The position numbers and the translations under genes are program-made. Shown piece after piece: positions 24,601-38,169 of a DNA stretch of 64,000 nt. The notes below the pieces were generated by a model. The model ran no database searches. It saw only the letters and a list, made by a program, of their open reading frames with translations, and had not been told where the DNA came from. The DNA is from Neelides folsomi (Eukaryota > Arthropoda > Collembola > Neelipleona > Neelidae): positions 186,001-250,000 of the forward strand of contig JAQGBZ010000018.1 of NCBI GenBank assembly GCA_034687125.1, read 5' to 3'. The stretch's first letter is position 1. Every line of letters begins with the position of its first letter.

Positions 24601-25808
24601 AAGTACACATGCAGCGATGAAGCCCAAGGATCCAATTTCCCATGAGAGCTGTGGCCCCGAGAACTTAATCCGCACTCTATTCTAATCACATTGTTGATAA
24701 ATTGATTCCACGGCAAGTACCGATGGCTTGTTTGAGGGAAAAGAACCTATGTAATTGAATCCTTGGACCCGCATATCTGTCTGCCTTAAGATCCCCTCTA
24801 TTATTATTCATAATCCGAGAGTATTAATAGAAGCGGGCAGAAGGTTCTCGTTGCATCATCATTACTTATACCTCATCCATTATTGTATCGAGAGGATCGA
24901 TCCGAGCCCCATTGAGCTCTCAAAACGTCAAAATAGGAAAGAATGAGTAATTCCTCATGATTTATCACGAGTTTCTTCCTTACCTCAAGTTTGTTGGAGT
25001 CGACAATGAGCGTCTTGAGGACCGAGAGGCTTTGATTGATCCGGGCCCTCCGCCTCTTCTCCATCAGGGGCTTGTTAGCCTGGAAAACATAAGAAGAGGA
25101 ACTTTGAGTCATTTGAGCTCTTGTGGGTGTAACGGTTAAAGTAAGATTAATTGAGAGCCCTTGTTCCATGCATGGATTAGCAGCAAGGGGGGAAATGGGA
25201 CACCCTCGAGTTTTGCACAACTTCCTCCTCTCTCAGTTTGATCGGCGGTGATCAAAAGACCATTAGAGGAGTTGGGTGGACTTGGAATGAAAAATGAGTC
25301 CCTGAGAACGGAGAAGGTGTTGATGAAAAAGATCATCTTTTCATTAATGGGCTCGACATTGATCGATTCTCAGGGTCTGAAGACATTTATTATCGGCGGA
25401 TAATCTGAGAGTTCCTCCGTGAATCGTCTCTGTTTTCAGCTCCATTACTCTCTCTCAGCCTCGTGTTGAGTAGGAGGTAAATTCCATTAATAATGAGGGT
25501 GTGCTCGTTAAGTATTTATCTGGTGAGGATTTGGAGGGATGAGAGAGTGGCTAAAAGCTTTTCCTCCTCTAGATCCATGTCTGGCGCGAGAAATTCTCAT
25601 TTGCGTAAAAAGAGTGCCAAGTGTTTTGCCAGGTAATTAGGGATTATGCAAGAAATAAGTATGTGGAGTATGGGACCAATTAATAGCTCCACTATCAATG
25701 AGAAAAAATTACCCTTCGGTTGTCGGAATTTTGACGGGTGTTGGGGGCTGGAGCCGTGGGTCCGTTCCCATTGGCGGCCGCAGCCTTCTCAGTAAGTCTC
25801 GCCGTCAT
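21627..25808 (-). CDS. hairy: Hairy/HES-family bHLH-Orange transcriptional repressor
   Basis: Four coding exons (25808-25713, 25079-24984, 23545-23423, 22295-21627) join in phase 0 to give 327 residues. The protein binds DNA as a dimer and recruits Groucho to repress targets in segmentation, neurogenesis and Notch signalling. The basic region (about residues 34-46, KPLMEKRRRARIN) has the proline typical of the family. The helix-loop-helix spans exons 2 and 3 (SLSVLKTLIV ... HSKLEKADILEMTV), and the Orange domain starts at EGFEECTRQVSKFL. A C-terminal block GIQVIPTRLANGQVVFLLP resembles Hairy/Deadpan/HES1, and the last four residues are WRPW. The splice between exons 2 and 3 falls in the loop. 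The ATG at 25808 has adenine at -3. The frame stays open about 60 codons further upstream without an ATG. Hairy versus Deadpan orthology is not settled by eye. Confidence 0.95.
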
Positions 25809-26006
25809 TTTCCTCTTTCCCTCAATGGCCTTGCGAAATCTCGGTCTGGTTTCCTGGAGGATTGATGACGGCTTTTTCTCCTCCCGCGGCTGGCGAAGAG
25901 CCGATGAGGAGAATTGGAATTTCAATTTGCTTCCACCCGTGGTAGACACAGTTTTAGGCTCCGTGTTGGAGTCTTGAAACCTCGTGAATCATCAAGAGCC
26001 CTCGCT

Positions 26007-26016
26007 CCTATTTATG
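26007..26016 (-). promoter_or_regulatory. Candidate TATA box of the hairy gene
   Basis: CATAAATAGG on the minus strand lies about 200 bp upstream of the hairy ATG. That would place transcription start near 25980 and give a 5' UTR of about 170 bases. It is the best TATA-like element in the 250 bp upstream, but such AT words are common here. Confidence 0.45.
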
Positions 26017-29000
26017 CGCGATGTTTTATGGATGGGTTGAATTCACAAAAGAAGGCGACAAGGTCTTTGCTCCACAAATCAATATAATATCAAGAGCAGC
26101 CCCACTTCCCTCACCGACCAACTACTTGACTTGCAGATTAACTCCCTGCCCAATCACCCTCAGTTGTATTTGGGAAGGAAGGATCACAAAGCGAGACCGA
26201 CAAAGAAAAAGAAATCCGTCAATGGAAAACTGAATGAATCCACAGCACTTTCGAACGAGTCTGACGACGACGGGGATTGTCTCCTCTGGTTCGAATTATA
26301 TTCGATAACGAGCAGGTTTCACTCTCTCCGAACTCTTCTTCCTCTAATTCTCTTACTGTATGAGAATATCTGTGCTGAAGGTCCCGTGCGGACGCGAGTG
26401 GGAGAAGTGAGACGAGCGACTGGCTCTGACCAAAGTCTGCTGACGACTGAGGTTCGAGGAAGGAATGAAGTGGGAGAAGGCTGGTGAGACCAACCTGTTT
26501 GAGGAGCCACGCGTAGGAAGAGACGAGTCTCGTGGCTCAAACCCACTGTGGCTCTCCACGGTCTCCGCCAGCTCGTGCAGGGAAGGTCCCTCCTCTCCTC
26601 AAAATCTCGCCTCGTCGCCTTTACCTGCTCCCACGATCTCTCTCATCCTCAGCATTCGCCCTGCGGCTTACGCGACCCAAGTCCTCACCTACTACTGCCG
26701 ATGACGAGGGAGAACCTCACACAATCAACCTGAGGACGAGGAGTAGCGGCTGACGGACACTTCCACCAGTCGCGCCTTCTCTCGTCGCCGCCACTTTTAC
26801 TGAGGGCCAACATCCATTAAATGACCTCTTTTCCGTCCTTTGTTCCCAGATTAGAGAATGGAGGCCAGAAATCATAAATTCCGTCGGTGGGGAATATTTG
26901 GGGATCTCCACTTGCCTGAGCCAATCTCCCGCACTTTCTTTTTTTTATCAATCTCGGCTTTTATCAGTCCGCACCCTTTTACCTAATCTACCACTTCCGA
27001 ATTAATTAAGGAGCTCCGTGACCCAACCGCCCTGCCCAGCGTAAATAAATATAAATTGGTCTGGAAATGAGAATCGTGATGATGGGGAATTTTGCAGCTT
27101 ATGAAATTCATAAGGTTGAAAACTTCCCCATTGTTCATTTTTGTTAAAAAAGGGTCGCCTGATTCGAATGAATAAAAAATGGTGGTCCGCATTAGTTAAA
27201 AACGCTCCTCGCTGTGACAATGCGAATTCCCCATTGTGAGGGTCTTTGAGCCTCCCACCTTTCCCTATCTCTTCCGATCTCGGCAGGTCATTGTGGAAGG
27301 GTGGAAGCCGGCTCAGGTTACAAAGGAGAATCTTCATTTTGAGAGTGTATAAATAAAAAGGGCTACGTTCTGCCCCATGTTCTCTCCCAAATGGGAAGCA
27401 TGAGGAAGAAGGCTGTTGGAATTAATACAATCTTCTCACCATCCATCCATCTCTTCAACGAGACTCCTTTTGTGTGTCCTCATTGTGGGATTTTCTGGCT
27501 CCCCAGACTCCGTAATGATAAGGATCATCTGATCCCCACAAATGAAACGGATCTCAAATCGAGCCCAGCCCTCGCCTGCGTGTGGAGAGATACTTGTGCA
27601 GCAATGGGCCGCCGTCTGTCTCCCTTTGTTCCCTCGAATAAATCCACCTGTAGTTTCCGACTCGCCCAACTTTTCCTTCATCACTCATTATGCTCCTGCA
27701 GAGGCAAGTGGGCTCTCAGGCAGGTGAGGAACGCCGATCTCGTTTCCCTACCTCATTGGGCTGACTCACTCACGGATTTCTTTTCCCATCCAACGTCGCC
27801 GTCACATCCATCACTCACCTCTCCACATAATGCGGATAATGGATTGGGGGAGGGAGAGTAATAGAGCTGAGCTCAAATTCGCGGATTCCGTGCTCCAGAA
27901 AAATTGAATGAGGAGCCTTCCTTGAAAGGTTTCATCCATTAAGGAACCACAAACTAATACCTATATAAATAAGTATAACTATGAACCAGCATACTATACT
28001 TGCATAAAAGAAACCTTCCCATAGGCAGGAGATGCTATTTACTACATACTTTAGATTATAACCACACTCCACACTCCATTATGTTCAATGAATTCATATA
28101 TCTTGCATGTCGTTTCATTATGGGCGAAGATAGGATTGACAGAAATGTCGGGGTGATTGAGTTGAATCCATCCACGTTCTTATCTTCCCCAAATGCGTAC
28201 ATTTCATACGTGGAAGGAGAGTGCGGAATTTGTCTAACTGTAGAGTTGAAAAGAACCTTGAGGCAAATGAATTGGGAAACTAAAGGAAAGTTTATTTGTG
28301 GGGATCCGGTTGTCTAATAGCCACGTTAGATCCCCGGGTCGCCAATTCCTGGTCCCTTTCTTCTCCTTGGGCGAGTGTTGGCGAGGATTGAAATGCACGG
28401 AGGAGAAGGCGGCCGCTGCCGCACGTGCGGTTCCTAACGATCGATCAGTCCTCGCGTTAGGAGCCATCGGGAATTCCCCCTAACTCACTTACCTTCCCGG
28501 GAGAGAAGGGGGAAATCTGGATTTGGCCGAGGCTAACCCCAGTCGCGTGCCGATTATAGATCAAGCTCTCGACAGCTTCCAGCAGAAAAAGAGGAGGAAG
28601 CATCCGGTATCGCAAAGTCCCCTACTTGCGAGATATAATATAACTTCACATTGTGTATTCATTCATGTCTCCGTCCCACCTAGGCCCACCAGCCTTGTGT
28701 GCTCGGAATAGGGTGAGCGTGGAGGAAAAGGAAGTGGGAGTACGTGAGCAGAGCCGCTATACCCATCCTCAAAGATTGTAAATGGGCCAAGAAGGAGATT
28801 GTGTGCCAAAATTCAGCACACGCTTCTCATCCCATTCTTTTTCTCATTTCGTCTCTCCCTGAGCCTGCCAAGGAGAGGACGAAGCTTCTGGTGAGTCCCA
28901 GCCGACAGGAACCTTCGGCTGAGCCTCATTGAGCGGACGGAGCCTTGTGATTGAGCCCAGCCAAAGGAGAAATCCTTTCTCTCCTTGCCACGTTCGAGGA

Positions 29001-32000
29001 TTGGGAGTCAGGAGTTCGCACACGCGATTACGGATTATCTCTCACGAACCCTCTAACTAACTTTGTATTTTCGCCTACCTCTTCCTCCAATCCAAGTCGT
29101 CGTTTAATAACAATGTTATTTTACGAGTCTCTCGGCTGCTACATTCCTCACTCCCTCGGCACAATGGAGCTCGTAAGGAGGAAAAAATAGGAGGCCGACC
29201 TCTCCTGGGAAAATCTCCGTCTCGAACATCTTATATAACTACTCACCCATGGCGGCATATGCCTACAAGGAAATACTCGTCAGGATCTTGAGATTCCCAA
29301 GGAAAAAATGAGACGTGTCTTGGGGAAAACCTTGGTTAATTCATCTTTATGAGGAACTAAGGAGAAAACTCTCTCTGAATCCTTATATCCTTATTATGCC
29401 AAGAGCTTCGAGCCTATTTTTACACCCTCTTCTTTTGCGCCTCTCCACCTCACCACTCTTAATCAATGTAATCAAGTGGCATATAATATTCAAATTGTGC
29501 CTCATCACGGTGCTAAGCCCTGGCGACAGCCGTTGCGCGAACCAAACTCAAGGGCTTTGATTTTGCACTTAATTCCCCCTCATTCCCATTCAAACCTACA
29601 CGCGTGAAGAGCCCATTTCCATTTCAACAAGTTGGAAGGCCCCAATGGGAAAAACCAGAGAGAGACTCGAAGTTTGACATTCCATCACGTGTGTGGGTCC
29701 CGATGATGACCCAAGTGTTCCCTTGTCAAATGTCAAGTCTTCCAATTTGCTTATATTTATTTACCGGTTCTTGGTTTGATTTGGAAGGCGGCAAGGCTGT
29801 TGAGCCATCTCAACGATTAAGGCGTTCCGGGTCGGTGGGAATAAAGAGGAGCTGAATGGGCGGAATGATGGATCCGCTATTCGCATAAATGTCCCCATCA
29901 TCGTCGTTATCTAGATAGGATCCTCCTATTAAGCTTCGACGTTAACTTTTGAGGAGGAAAGGCCGTCAGGTCAGACTGGCTTCATTTTTTCTCCCAAGAT
30001 ATTTATGAGCGTGTTCCGCAAGCTGTGTGTTTACTGTCACCTCTTCTTTTCCTTTCTTCCGCTCATTGAAGCCTGTCCAACACTCCCTCGTCTCTCTCGA
30101 ATCCAGATTGACGCCGTGTTCCTCGTGGAGATCCAACTTGTTCCAATATATGCATGTCGGAATGTGCTCCGCTGATTCGTGGGAAAACCATGGGATCGGT
30201 CGGGGAATCGACCGAGGTTGGCAATTCCCTCCGCACACATTCCATCCCAGCTCGAATGGAAAGAGTATGGGCCGAACAGAGGCAGAACAGGCTTACATTT
30301 TGATTCTTTGATAATTCTTAAAAGTTGATTACTCGCTTCCCTGCCCCCTCGATTCCATCGGGGTTCTCTTCTGGAACTTTGAAGCTACAAGGCCCGCCAC
30401 GCTCTAGCTCTGTAATTCACTTCGGAGGAAGTCTAGTGCGGTGTAGTGTTAAAATTCTTTATAACTCTCCCTCGGAATTATTATTGAAGCTCAGGAGAGG
30501 GGAAAGAGCGGAATGTTCGCCTTGCCCCGTTGTAGGAAGGAACTCCTCTGGCCCATGAGACTGATTTAAAAGACCACCACAGGTGGGCAAGTGAGAAAAG
30601 CCATAGTTACTTATGTACATGCATAATATGGAACATAGATTATGTTCCCGTCCGTGGTCGCAGAATCGGCCTCGGGTTGTCGCATAGCTGGCTGCCGAGG
30701 CTTCCTGGCGCTTTCTCACTTGCGAGTCGTCTCGTGAAGGTATCCGCATGGTCACGGCGGCGGAGAACCCATCACATGGCACGATCCAAGATGCGGCTCT
30801 GACAACGACACTAATTCAAATGAGAGTCCCACTCTTCCCCAACGAGATTACGGGGAAGAGAGAGATGGAATCCTTCGCCCGCGCCAGTGACTGCTTCCTT
30901 CACGATCATGAGTCTCCTTCAAAGTCTGTCAGTCAACCCCGAAGCCTTCAAAGGATCTGCAGAGAGAATCGAACGTCGGGCTTCGATGAGAATTAAATGA
31001 GCTTCTCCGTCTCTCGCCCTGCTAATTGTACTTCAGATCTTCATCCCGTTTTCCCCCATTATGTCGACTCCGCTTCTCCGCAGAGCCCAGAGATTTACAA
31101 TGGAATCCCCACACCGGTCATTTCCAGAAGGGCGAGTGAGTGGAGGCGGAATGAGCTATTTCTGGCTCCAAATTACTGCTGATAATAATAGGTAAGCTCA
31201 TTATACGGTGTAGGTTGGAGCCAAACTTGAGGGCTCTCAAGTGCATGAACTGTGAACCTGATTGATACGAGAGCTCTCTTATTGCGACTGAAGGCCTGCC
31301 CTTATACTATGCGGTCCAGATACCCTGAGCGATAAGTGAAGGAGGTGATAAGACAAGAGTTGATTGTCTCCGTCACAGGGGAAGAGGGCTGCACATGAGA
31401 AATGTCAGCCTCCGCTCTCACGACCTCTGAGTCACGCGTTGAGTCCCTCCGATGTGTGAAAGACAACCGATGATAAAAGTATTCGTAGGAAAACACCACA
31501 GTTCCTCAGGCGAAGAAAAATGTCTCCCGGCCTTTGGCATAACCTCGTGAGCCAAAGAGCTCATCCATCCCCAAACTATCGTAAAATCATAAACTTTGGA
31601 GCCATATGGACTACTACTAGATATAACTATGTATTTATGTTCTCGTTCTTTCATAGTTTGAAGTTTGAACGTCCATGGAGAAATTCGGAAACGTTAAGTT
31701 CTCAAGGCCCATTCTAAACGAGATAAATAATTCGATTCTTGGACTCTGTATAATCTGTATCTGTGGAGTTTGAGGAAACGTTGGAAAGAAATGAACCAGT
31801 GTAGAAGGATGTGAGAAAGAGGATAGTCGTCCTCAACATGATCTCGTGTGAGTGGATCTCTCCTCCTTGGCTCTCTATCTCCACGTGCCAGAGAGAGTCT
31901 TTGAGCTGGGAGCGTGAGTCAATGATGGGTCTCATTGAAGCTGCGGTTGACTCACTCGTCCTATCTAGTCGGCTGGCAGAGTCTCTCCTGAGTCTCCTGC

Positions 32001-35000
32001 GTGAGCAATGCTAATCTCCCTCCCCGGCGTAATAAAATGGAATGAAGATAATAGGGGTATTGCTGAGCTAAGGAGTGGGGCGGATGAGGGAACGGGCGTG
32101 GAATCTGAATCAGGAGTCAACACGGCTCCTCATCCACTCCCACCCCATGCCGAGCCCATGAGGTTTGGGAAGCTGATGAGGAGGAATAGAGCCACAGCGT
32201 ATGTAACCACTTTATCGGGGCGTGTCGCAGCTACATTACATTCCACCCTACATTCACAGATGCGAGAACGGATGATGTCTAAAAGCACTGTCAGGTGAAA
32301 TCAAGGCGTGGATATGAATTCATACACATTTGCATTTTGCCAGGAGAACTCACAGACCTGTGGGCAGAAACAATTCGCTGATCTCAATAATAACTTTTTG
32401 CTAGCATTTTTTATTTTTTCAATTTCCTTCAAAAGATAGGCGACATAAAAATGGCTAGTTAAAGAGTCGAAGTTTAAAATTGTATTTTTGGGAATAATTA
32501 TTTACCATACTATAGATTAGATGACGTTTTTAAAGAACAACTGTTTGACTGCAATAAATGGGAATGTAAAGAGGAATCATTATTAAACGTCGGTAAATGG
32601 TAGCTATTTATTATACACGCAGTTAAGTTCAATCGGCCAAAGTCCTCCTTTCAATCTGAAGTCGATTGTCAACGACCACCTGTGTGGGTTCGCGGCCTCC
32701 GCTCCCACCAGAACCATTAATACACATTATTATCTCTTATTATACGAGTGAGAGTCGATTATATGGAAATGATGTGGAATGAGCTCCGATCCTCTCGTGA
32801 GACTCTCTTTGTGTGTGTGTGTGGAGGAAGGGCGGAGGTTCCAGCAAACTCTCCACCGCCCTTTGGCAATTCAATTTATCTTCATGTAGCATTAAGACTA
32901 ATGTCCATATTTAATTAGTCTCTCGCCGCGGTGGGGTTTCCCCTTCGGCCTCCCTATTACGCCCAGATTACCTTTCTGCGCGGCGGCATCGCGTCTATAC
33001 TCAATTTATGATTCCTCTCATGAATTGGATTATTTGGAAGTGGGAGTGAAACAGGAATTTATTTCTTAATCATAATCATCGACGGCCCCAATCTCCATTT
33101 AAATACGGTTGGCGGCGAGGGCTCGCGTGAAAACCTTTAATACAAATCTTCTGCTTTTCTTCAGAGTTCATTGATTCACTGCACACTCATGTTGTGCCTC
33201 CTTGGCTCCCAATTAAACCCGCACTAAACCCCATTAATAGTAGTCGACAAAGTGTGAAATGAACAAGAAAGTTTTGACGTTTCTCCATTCCTAATTGCCT
33301 CCACACGGACCCCCGTTCTTCAACGAAAGATGAGAAATTAAAGAGAGCAGAGAGGCATTAAGTTTTAAATTAGAAATTCAACATGCCATTTGAATGAAAA
33401 ATTTCTCTGGTAAGGGCTTGAATATTCTAACAAGGCATATCCTCTTCTGCATTGATAGTTTTTATTACGCTTAAATGGGAGGATAGGATTTTTAAACCCA
33501 CTTCGTCTACCTGCCATTAATTTCCTGCGGTAATGGGAGGACGAGCGGAGGGCTAGAGCGGAAAATTTATTAAAGGGAAACCGTAAGCTCTCAAATGTCT
33601 CTCATCCTCTTTTTGTTTACCAAAAAAATATCTTGTTTCAGGCGGAGTTGTAAGCTTGTAGTATGAGATTTGCATAAAATTGAGAAAGTAATTCAAGTTG
33701 TGAAGGGGAAGGGTGAACCAGTGGGAGTAATGGGAAGAGCACGAAAGACATGTCAAGCAGAGAAGCTTCCTTAATTCCTCTTCCCAGATCCGCGTCTCCG
33801 TGGTCAAAGAGAGTCTCATCTCATTCACATGGGGAAAAAAGTGGCTCCCTTTGGTACTTCTGGTTCTCCCAGTGGAAGAGCCGCGTAATCAGTCAGAGGC
33901 TCAGAATGAGTGACAAGGACCCACATTCACTCGCATGCAAAGTGAGGCCTACTAGAGATATTCGGGGATCCCTCCAGGCCCTCTTCTGCCTCATTTCCAT
34001 CCATCCATCCAACAAGGAGTTGAGTCGAGACAGGGCGACCCGCCTCCTTTCCTTCCTTTACAAATTTAATCCGACCTACACCATATTCCCCCTTTGAAGG
34101 CGAATCTTACACGCTAAAGGTCCAATTCAATTCGGTTGCGATCAGAGCATCACAAGACTCACAACGAACCAGAAAATGGATCTTCTCCACTCCGCTCATT
34201 GTGGTTGGGGAAAGTCCAATTCATTGCACGAGTCGAGATTTTGCAGAGGTTTCCACGCACGAGGTGGAGGAAACATGGAAATGGTGAATGAATATTTAAC
34301 CATGTCTCCTACCTCGTCCTGTGTCGCGCCTCTTCAAAGTTCACGTCGGAGCCATTTGTATCTTTCACAGCCTTCTTATCTCCTTCTTTGTACCCAAATT
34401 GAATGGACGATTACTTGAAAATCGGAAAATTGTTCATTTACATAATGTCTGTCGAATGTGTCATTCCCCATTTGCTCGTCGGGAAGAGATAACTCGGCAA
34501 AGTGAGAAGGAGATTAAAGGGATCGGATTATACGCTCCATACCCATTTGCCTCTCATTTCGATACTTTACATTATTACGCTTCTCAAATATGCACCAGTC
34601 GCATCAGGACTTTGTCTTGTATCGAGAATGTAAATAACATGTGAACGTGCGAGTAGTCTTTGGAGGACACATTGGTATGTGAGGGAGGGGATCTCATAAA
34701 GAAAAAGTCGAACTGAATATGCTATTCATAACTCGGCTGCCATGCCTTGATAAGAGAGGAGATAGGCGGAAAGGTAAAAAATAAATGAAGGAATCCGCCC
34801 ATGAGATTCAGATCCGATCTGTCTATGTCTCTTTCCCATGTCAGCGGAATTAGATTTGAGGCTGAGCCGTGGGCTTTCCTCCCTCAATCCATTCACCAAT
34901 TTGTCGAATCCAATTCCACCTTTCCTCCGATCTCTTCAGCCCACCTCAAACCTTCAATTGCTCAGCCTTGCGTTTTTCATGTGTTTCTCCGCCGTGGTGA

Positions 35001-36900
35001 TATGAAGTTTCCTCGATGACGGCAACGGGCTCGTAATTCCTTGAGCCTTTCGTGCCTCGGGATGGAATGAGGAGAGATGAGGACGGATCATTTCAGTGAC
35101 AACAAATGGATTTTCATTCCATTAGCTCGTAGCCTCCCACTCGCCTCCTCATTCCGGACGGATAAAAGGAGAGCTTATGTGCAGGGAGCGGGCGAGGAGG
35201 TCAAGAATAGGTCACACGTGTTGGAATCCCCAAATGAACTCGGCTCATCCCTCACGTCCTCTCAGCCCTCTCGCAGGCAGACCTCAATTGAAGGAGGGCC
35301 GCTCTGAATTAGAATATAAAGGTCTACATTCCCCACGATCCATCAGTTCCAAGACCTTCTGCCCATGTGGATCGTGCCCCCTTCGGAAGATTCATCTCGC
35401 TGGGTCATTGGTGAGGGAAATTATAACCCAATGAACATAATCCCACTTTAACAGAGATGATATCACATAAATCCTCGGATTCCAAAGTAGGATTTCCCAA
35501 AGGGTCAAGGAATGCGAGGAGGGCTGTAGGAGATGTCTCGTGATGAAGGAAGGGATTTTTTCGTTGACGAGCGGAGCTCGCGTAGAATGTTGATAATGAG
35601 ACAGGGCAAGAGATTCACGTCCTGAGCCCCTCAGTAATTCCGCATTATGGGATCGCCGTCGTCTCGGCCCGCCCTTGCCCTCTCCACATCTCCAAAAAGT
35701 GGAAAGAGAGGCCGATGATTATGCATTAAAGCAGCTCGGCCGACCCGACCACGTCCATGCATAAATCTGCCTTAGCTCTAAACTACTCGTCTCTATTCAA
35801 GTCAGACGGCGAGGCTGAGAGTGTTCGGAGGAAGACACGAGGTGAGCTGAGTGGAGATCATCGCTTTCGGGGATCTGGGCATGGATTGAAATGAGAAAGG
35901 GTCTTTACCAACTCCCTCGAGCGTCCCCATCGAGTGAGGTAGGGAGATTAGTTAGGCAAAGAGGCGGACGAGGAATCCACATCTCCCGGCCATCATTACC
36001 GAACCATCTCCAGAGGCACACGAAAGAGACTGAGAGAGGCTCAGATGGATTTCATCCCTTCGTGCACCTGAGATTTCATTTCATTAGCCGGGCTCTGACA
36101 GAGAGTGGGAAACAAGGGGAGAAGGATTAGTACGTAACTTGGTGGGCTGGCAGTGGCAGTGTGCCTCTCCTCTAATTTCTTTCAGAGAGGGTCGAATTAT
36201 AGATCCACACCGCCTTAAGTTAAACATGAGCGGGAGCTGGTTGATGATAATGATGGGGCCTGGGAAGGAGATTCGCCCCTTAGATAATAAAGATAAACTC
36301 AACCTTCGACATTTATTGCGTCGGCCAAATTACATGTGTGGACGGAGCCTCGGACTCTCTCGGATGTGAGACAATGGCCCGCAGGCTCCTACTTCAGAGT
36401 TAACATCAAATCTTGGCCCATTGGGATTCAGGTAGTGTCCACAGAGCCACACTCCTACCTCCTTCAGCCGCATATTTGCCTAATGACGACGGCGATGTGG
36501 AGTCAGAAAACCCAGAGCCATGGGGCCATTAAGTATTAACTCCGATGGTCCGCCTCCGCCCTCGCTCAGCCAACGTCCCATAAAAGCCAACACGTGCGTA
36601 ATATATTGGGCTCTGTGGGCAAACACTGGCCAGGGGACAGCGAGTACGAGGTGATTATAATTAAAGGCCTTCTACCCCGTGAGCCTCACTGGACGGACGC
36701 TTATTACTCGCTGTAATTTCCCTATAACAAGCGTAAATAAATTATGGGAATATTTTACCCGAACTCTCAGCTCCCGCTTTAAAGCACATCGCAGCCGAGA
36801 AAAAACATGCGAGATTTGTAATCATAAACAACGTGAGATCTATTGAGGATCCACTCTGAGCAGAACATGTTGTGCTTTTTCGCACAAAATCTAAGCTTTT
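26017..36900. other. GC-rich gene-poor domain, part upstream of hairy
   Basis: The texture continues that of 4.25-20.5 kb: mixed composition, many CTCC/GAGG words, frequent ATAAAT and TTAAT-type homeodomain-like words, and CACGTG-core E-boxes at several places (for example near 28424, 29690, 31883, 35217 and 36593). An AT-rich pocket lies at about 32340-32620. I find no gene, RNA gene or recognisable transposon. Composition falls back to AT-rich at about 36900. A regulatory role for hairy is inference. Confidence 0.55.
28419..28430. promoter_or_regulatory. Perfect 12-bp palindrome with an E-box core
   Basis: CCGCACGTGCGG is a perfect palindrome centred on CACGTG, about 2.4 kb upstream of the hairy start. 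HES proteins bind class B (CACGTG) and class C (CACGCG) sites, so it could be an autoregulatory site. One such site could also arise by chance in 30 kb of GC-rich DNA. Confidence 0.3.
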
Positions 36901-38020
36901 TTCTCTGTACCTCGTTGTCCTTGTTTAACTTTAGAAATTGAGGTAGAAGCATGTGCCTTTATTTCAAGGTTTGTTTTTAATATTCTACGCCTCTGCTTTG
37001 CTTACTTGATAACTTTGAACTTCGGATGATTAAGTAAAAAATTATATGATTAGTCTATGTAATCATGCGAGTATAAGTAAATTCTTAACTTTTGATGACT
37101 TTTTCTTTTTAATAATATATATTAAATGATTATTCGCCAGTCTTTCTTCAGAAAAATATATAATGCGTTTCGGAATTGATCAGAATTTGACTATTCAACT
37201 GATTTGTAATGCTTACTATTGTGGTAATATTTTCATAAACAACATGTGTACATATTTGAATGTCAATGATTTTCATTATACGCGTATGTAGTAGATAATC
37301 TACTGGTTAGTTACTTATACAAGTAAATATGTATTACTAATAAAATTTAATAAATAAAATATACTTATTCAACTTTTACACATATTTAGTACTGATATAT
37401 ACACTATAAAATGCATGCCTAAACAGTGTAATATGTACTATGACATAATTACTCAAAATTATTATACGTGAAATATAAATATATAATGTTACATACTATG
37501 TAATAAGTAGGTAATTATGTAGTTGTATCTGTACTTTTACAACCGCTAGCAATTGATTTAAGTGTACAATGTTATGTATTGTAGCATGTTCTAATATTTT
37601 GTTCTATCTGTATATAATAATTGTAAATTAAAACATAACTTAACTATAATAATTGTGAATTATTATGTCTTGTATTGCAGATTAATAATATTTTTGTTAT
37701 GCATCAGTTCCAACTTATGTGTATCAAGTCATGTTTTAATTCCTTGAGGTGTCTGAGGTTAATAAGATAAAGAGCCGTATTGACGATGGGTTGAGAATCG
37801 GAAGTGTGGTTTGGTACAATCACATGCGTCATGAAGTCATAATCTTAATTATTAAATAAATTCATATTGTAAGCAATTAAAAGAAGGAAGTTTTATCCTT
37901 AACAAACTGCATTCACGTTGTCCAACTCCACAATACTACAATTTTTGATGTATGAACCCAAATCTGACCTCAAAAACGGAAAGTGTGGCTTCTTCAGGAG
38001 TTACAACCGATTTTCACCGA
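36901..38020. other. AT-rich intergenic, nothing recognised
   Basis: This AT-rich spacer lies between the GC-rich domain and the second crystallin-like gene. I see no coding, RNA or transposon signal in it. Confidence 0.6.
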
Positions 38021-38030
38021 TATATAAAAG
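38021..38030 (+). promoter_or_regulatory. TATA box of the second crystallin-like gene
   Basis: TATATAAAAG is a near-consensus TATA box 140 bp upstream of the ATG at 38170. Transcription start is expected near 38050-38055. Confidence 0.75.
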
Positions 38031-38169
38031 GAATGTAAAGTTCCGTATGATCCATTGAGAAAGTTTAAGACTTCAATCCTCTTCTCTTATTAATATTTCC
38101 ATTAAATACCGAAAACTCATTTTTAGGAGAACATTGTTTCTTTTTAACTCGAGGCTACTGAGAATCCAA

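Noticed and set aside
26131-26487. Plus-strand frame with a Lys-rich and acidic stretch just upstream of hairy
   Set aside because: It starts without good context, has no homology or splice partners, and lies over the likely hairy promoter.
32810-32824. Short TG microsatellite, and other brief GA and CCAT runs in the domain
   Set aside because: Ordinary simple repeats of trivial length.
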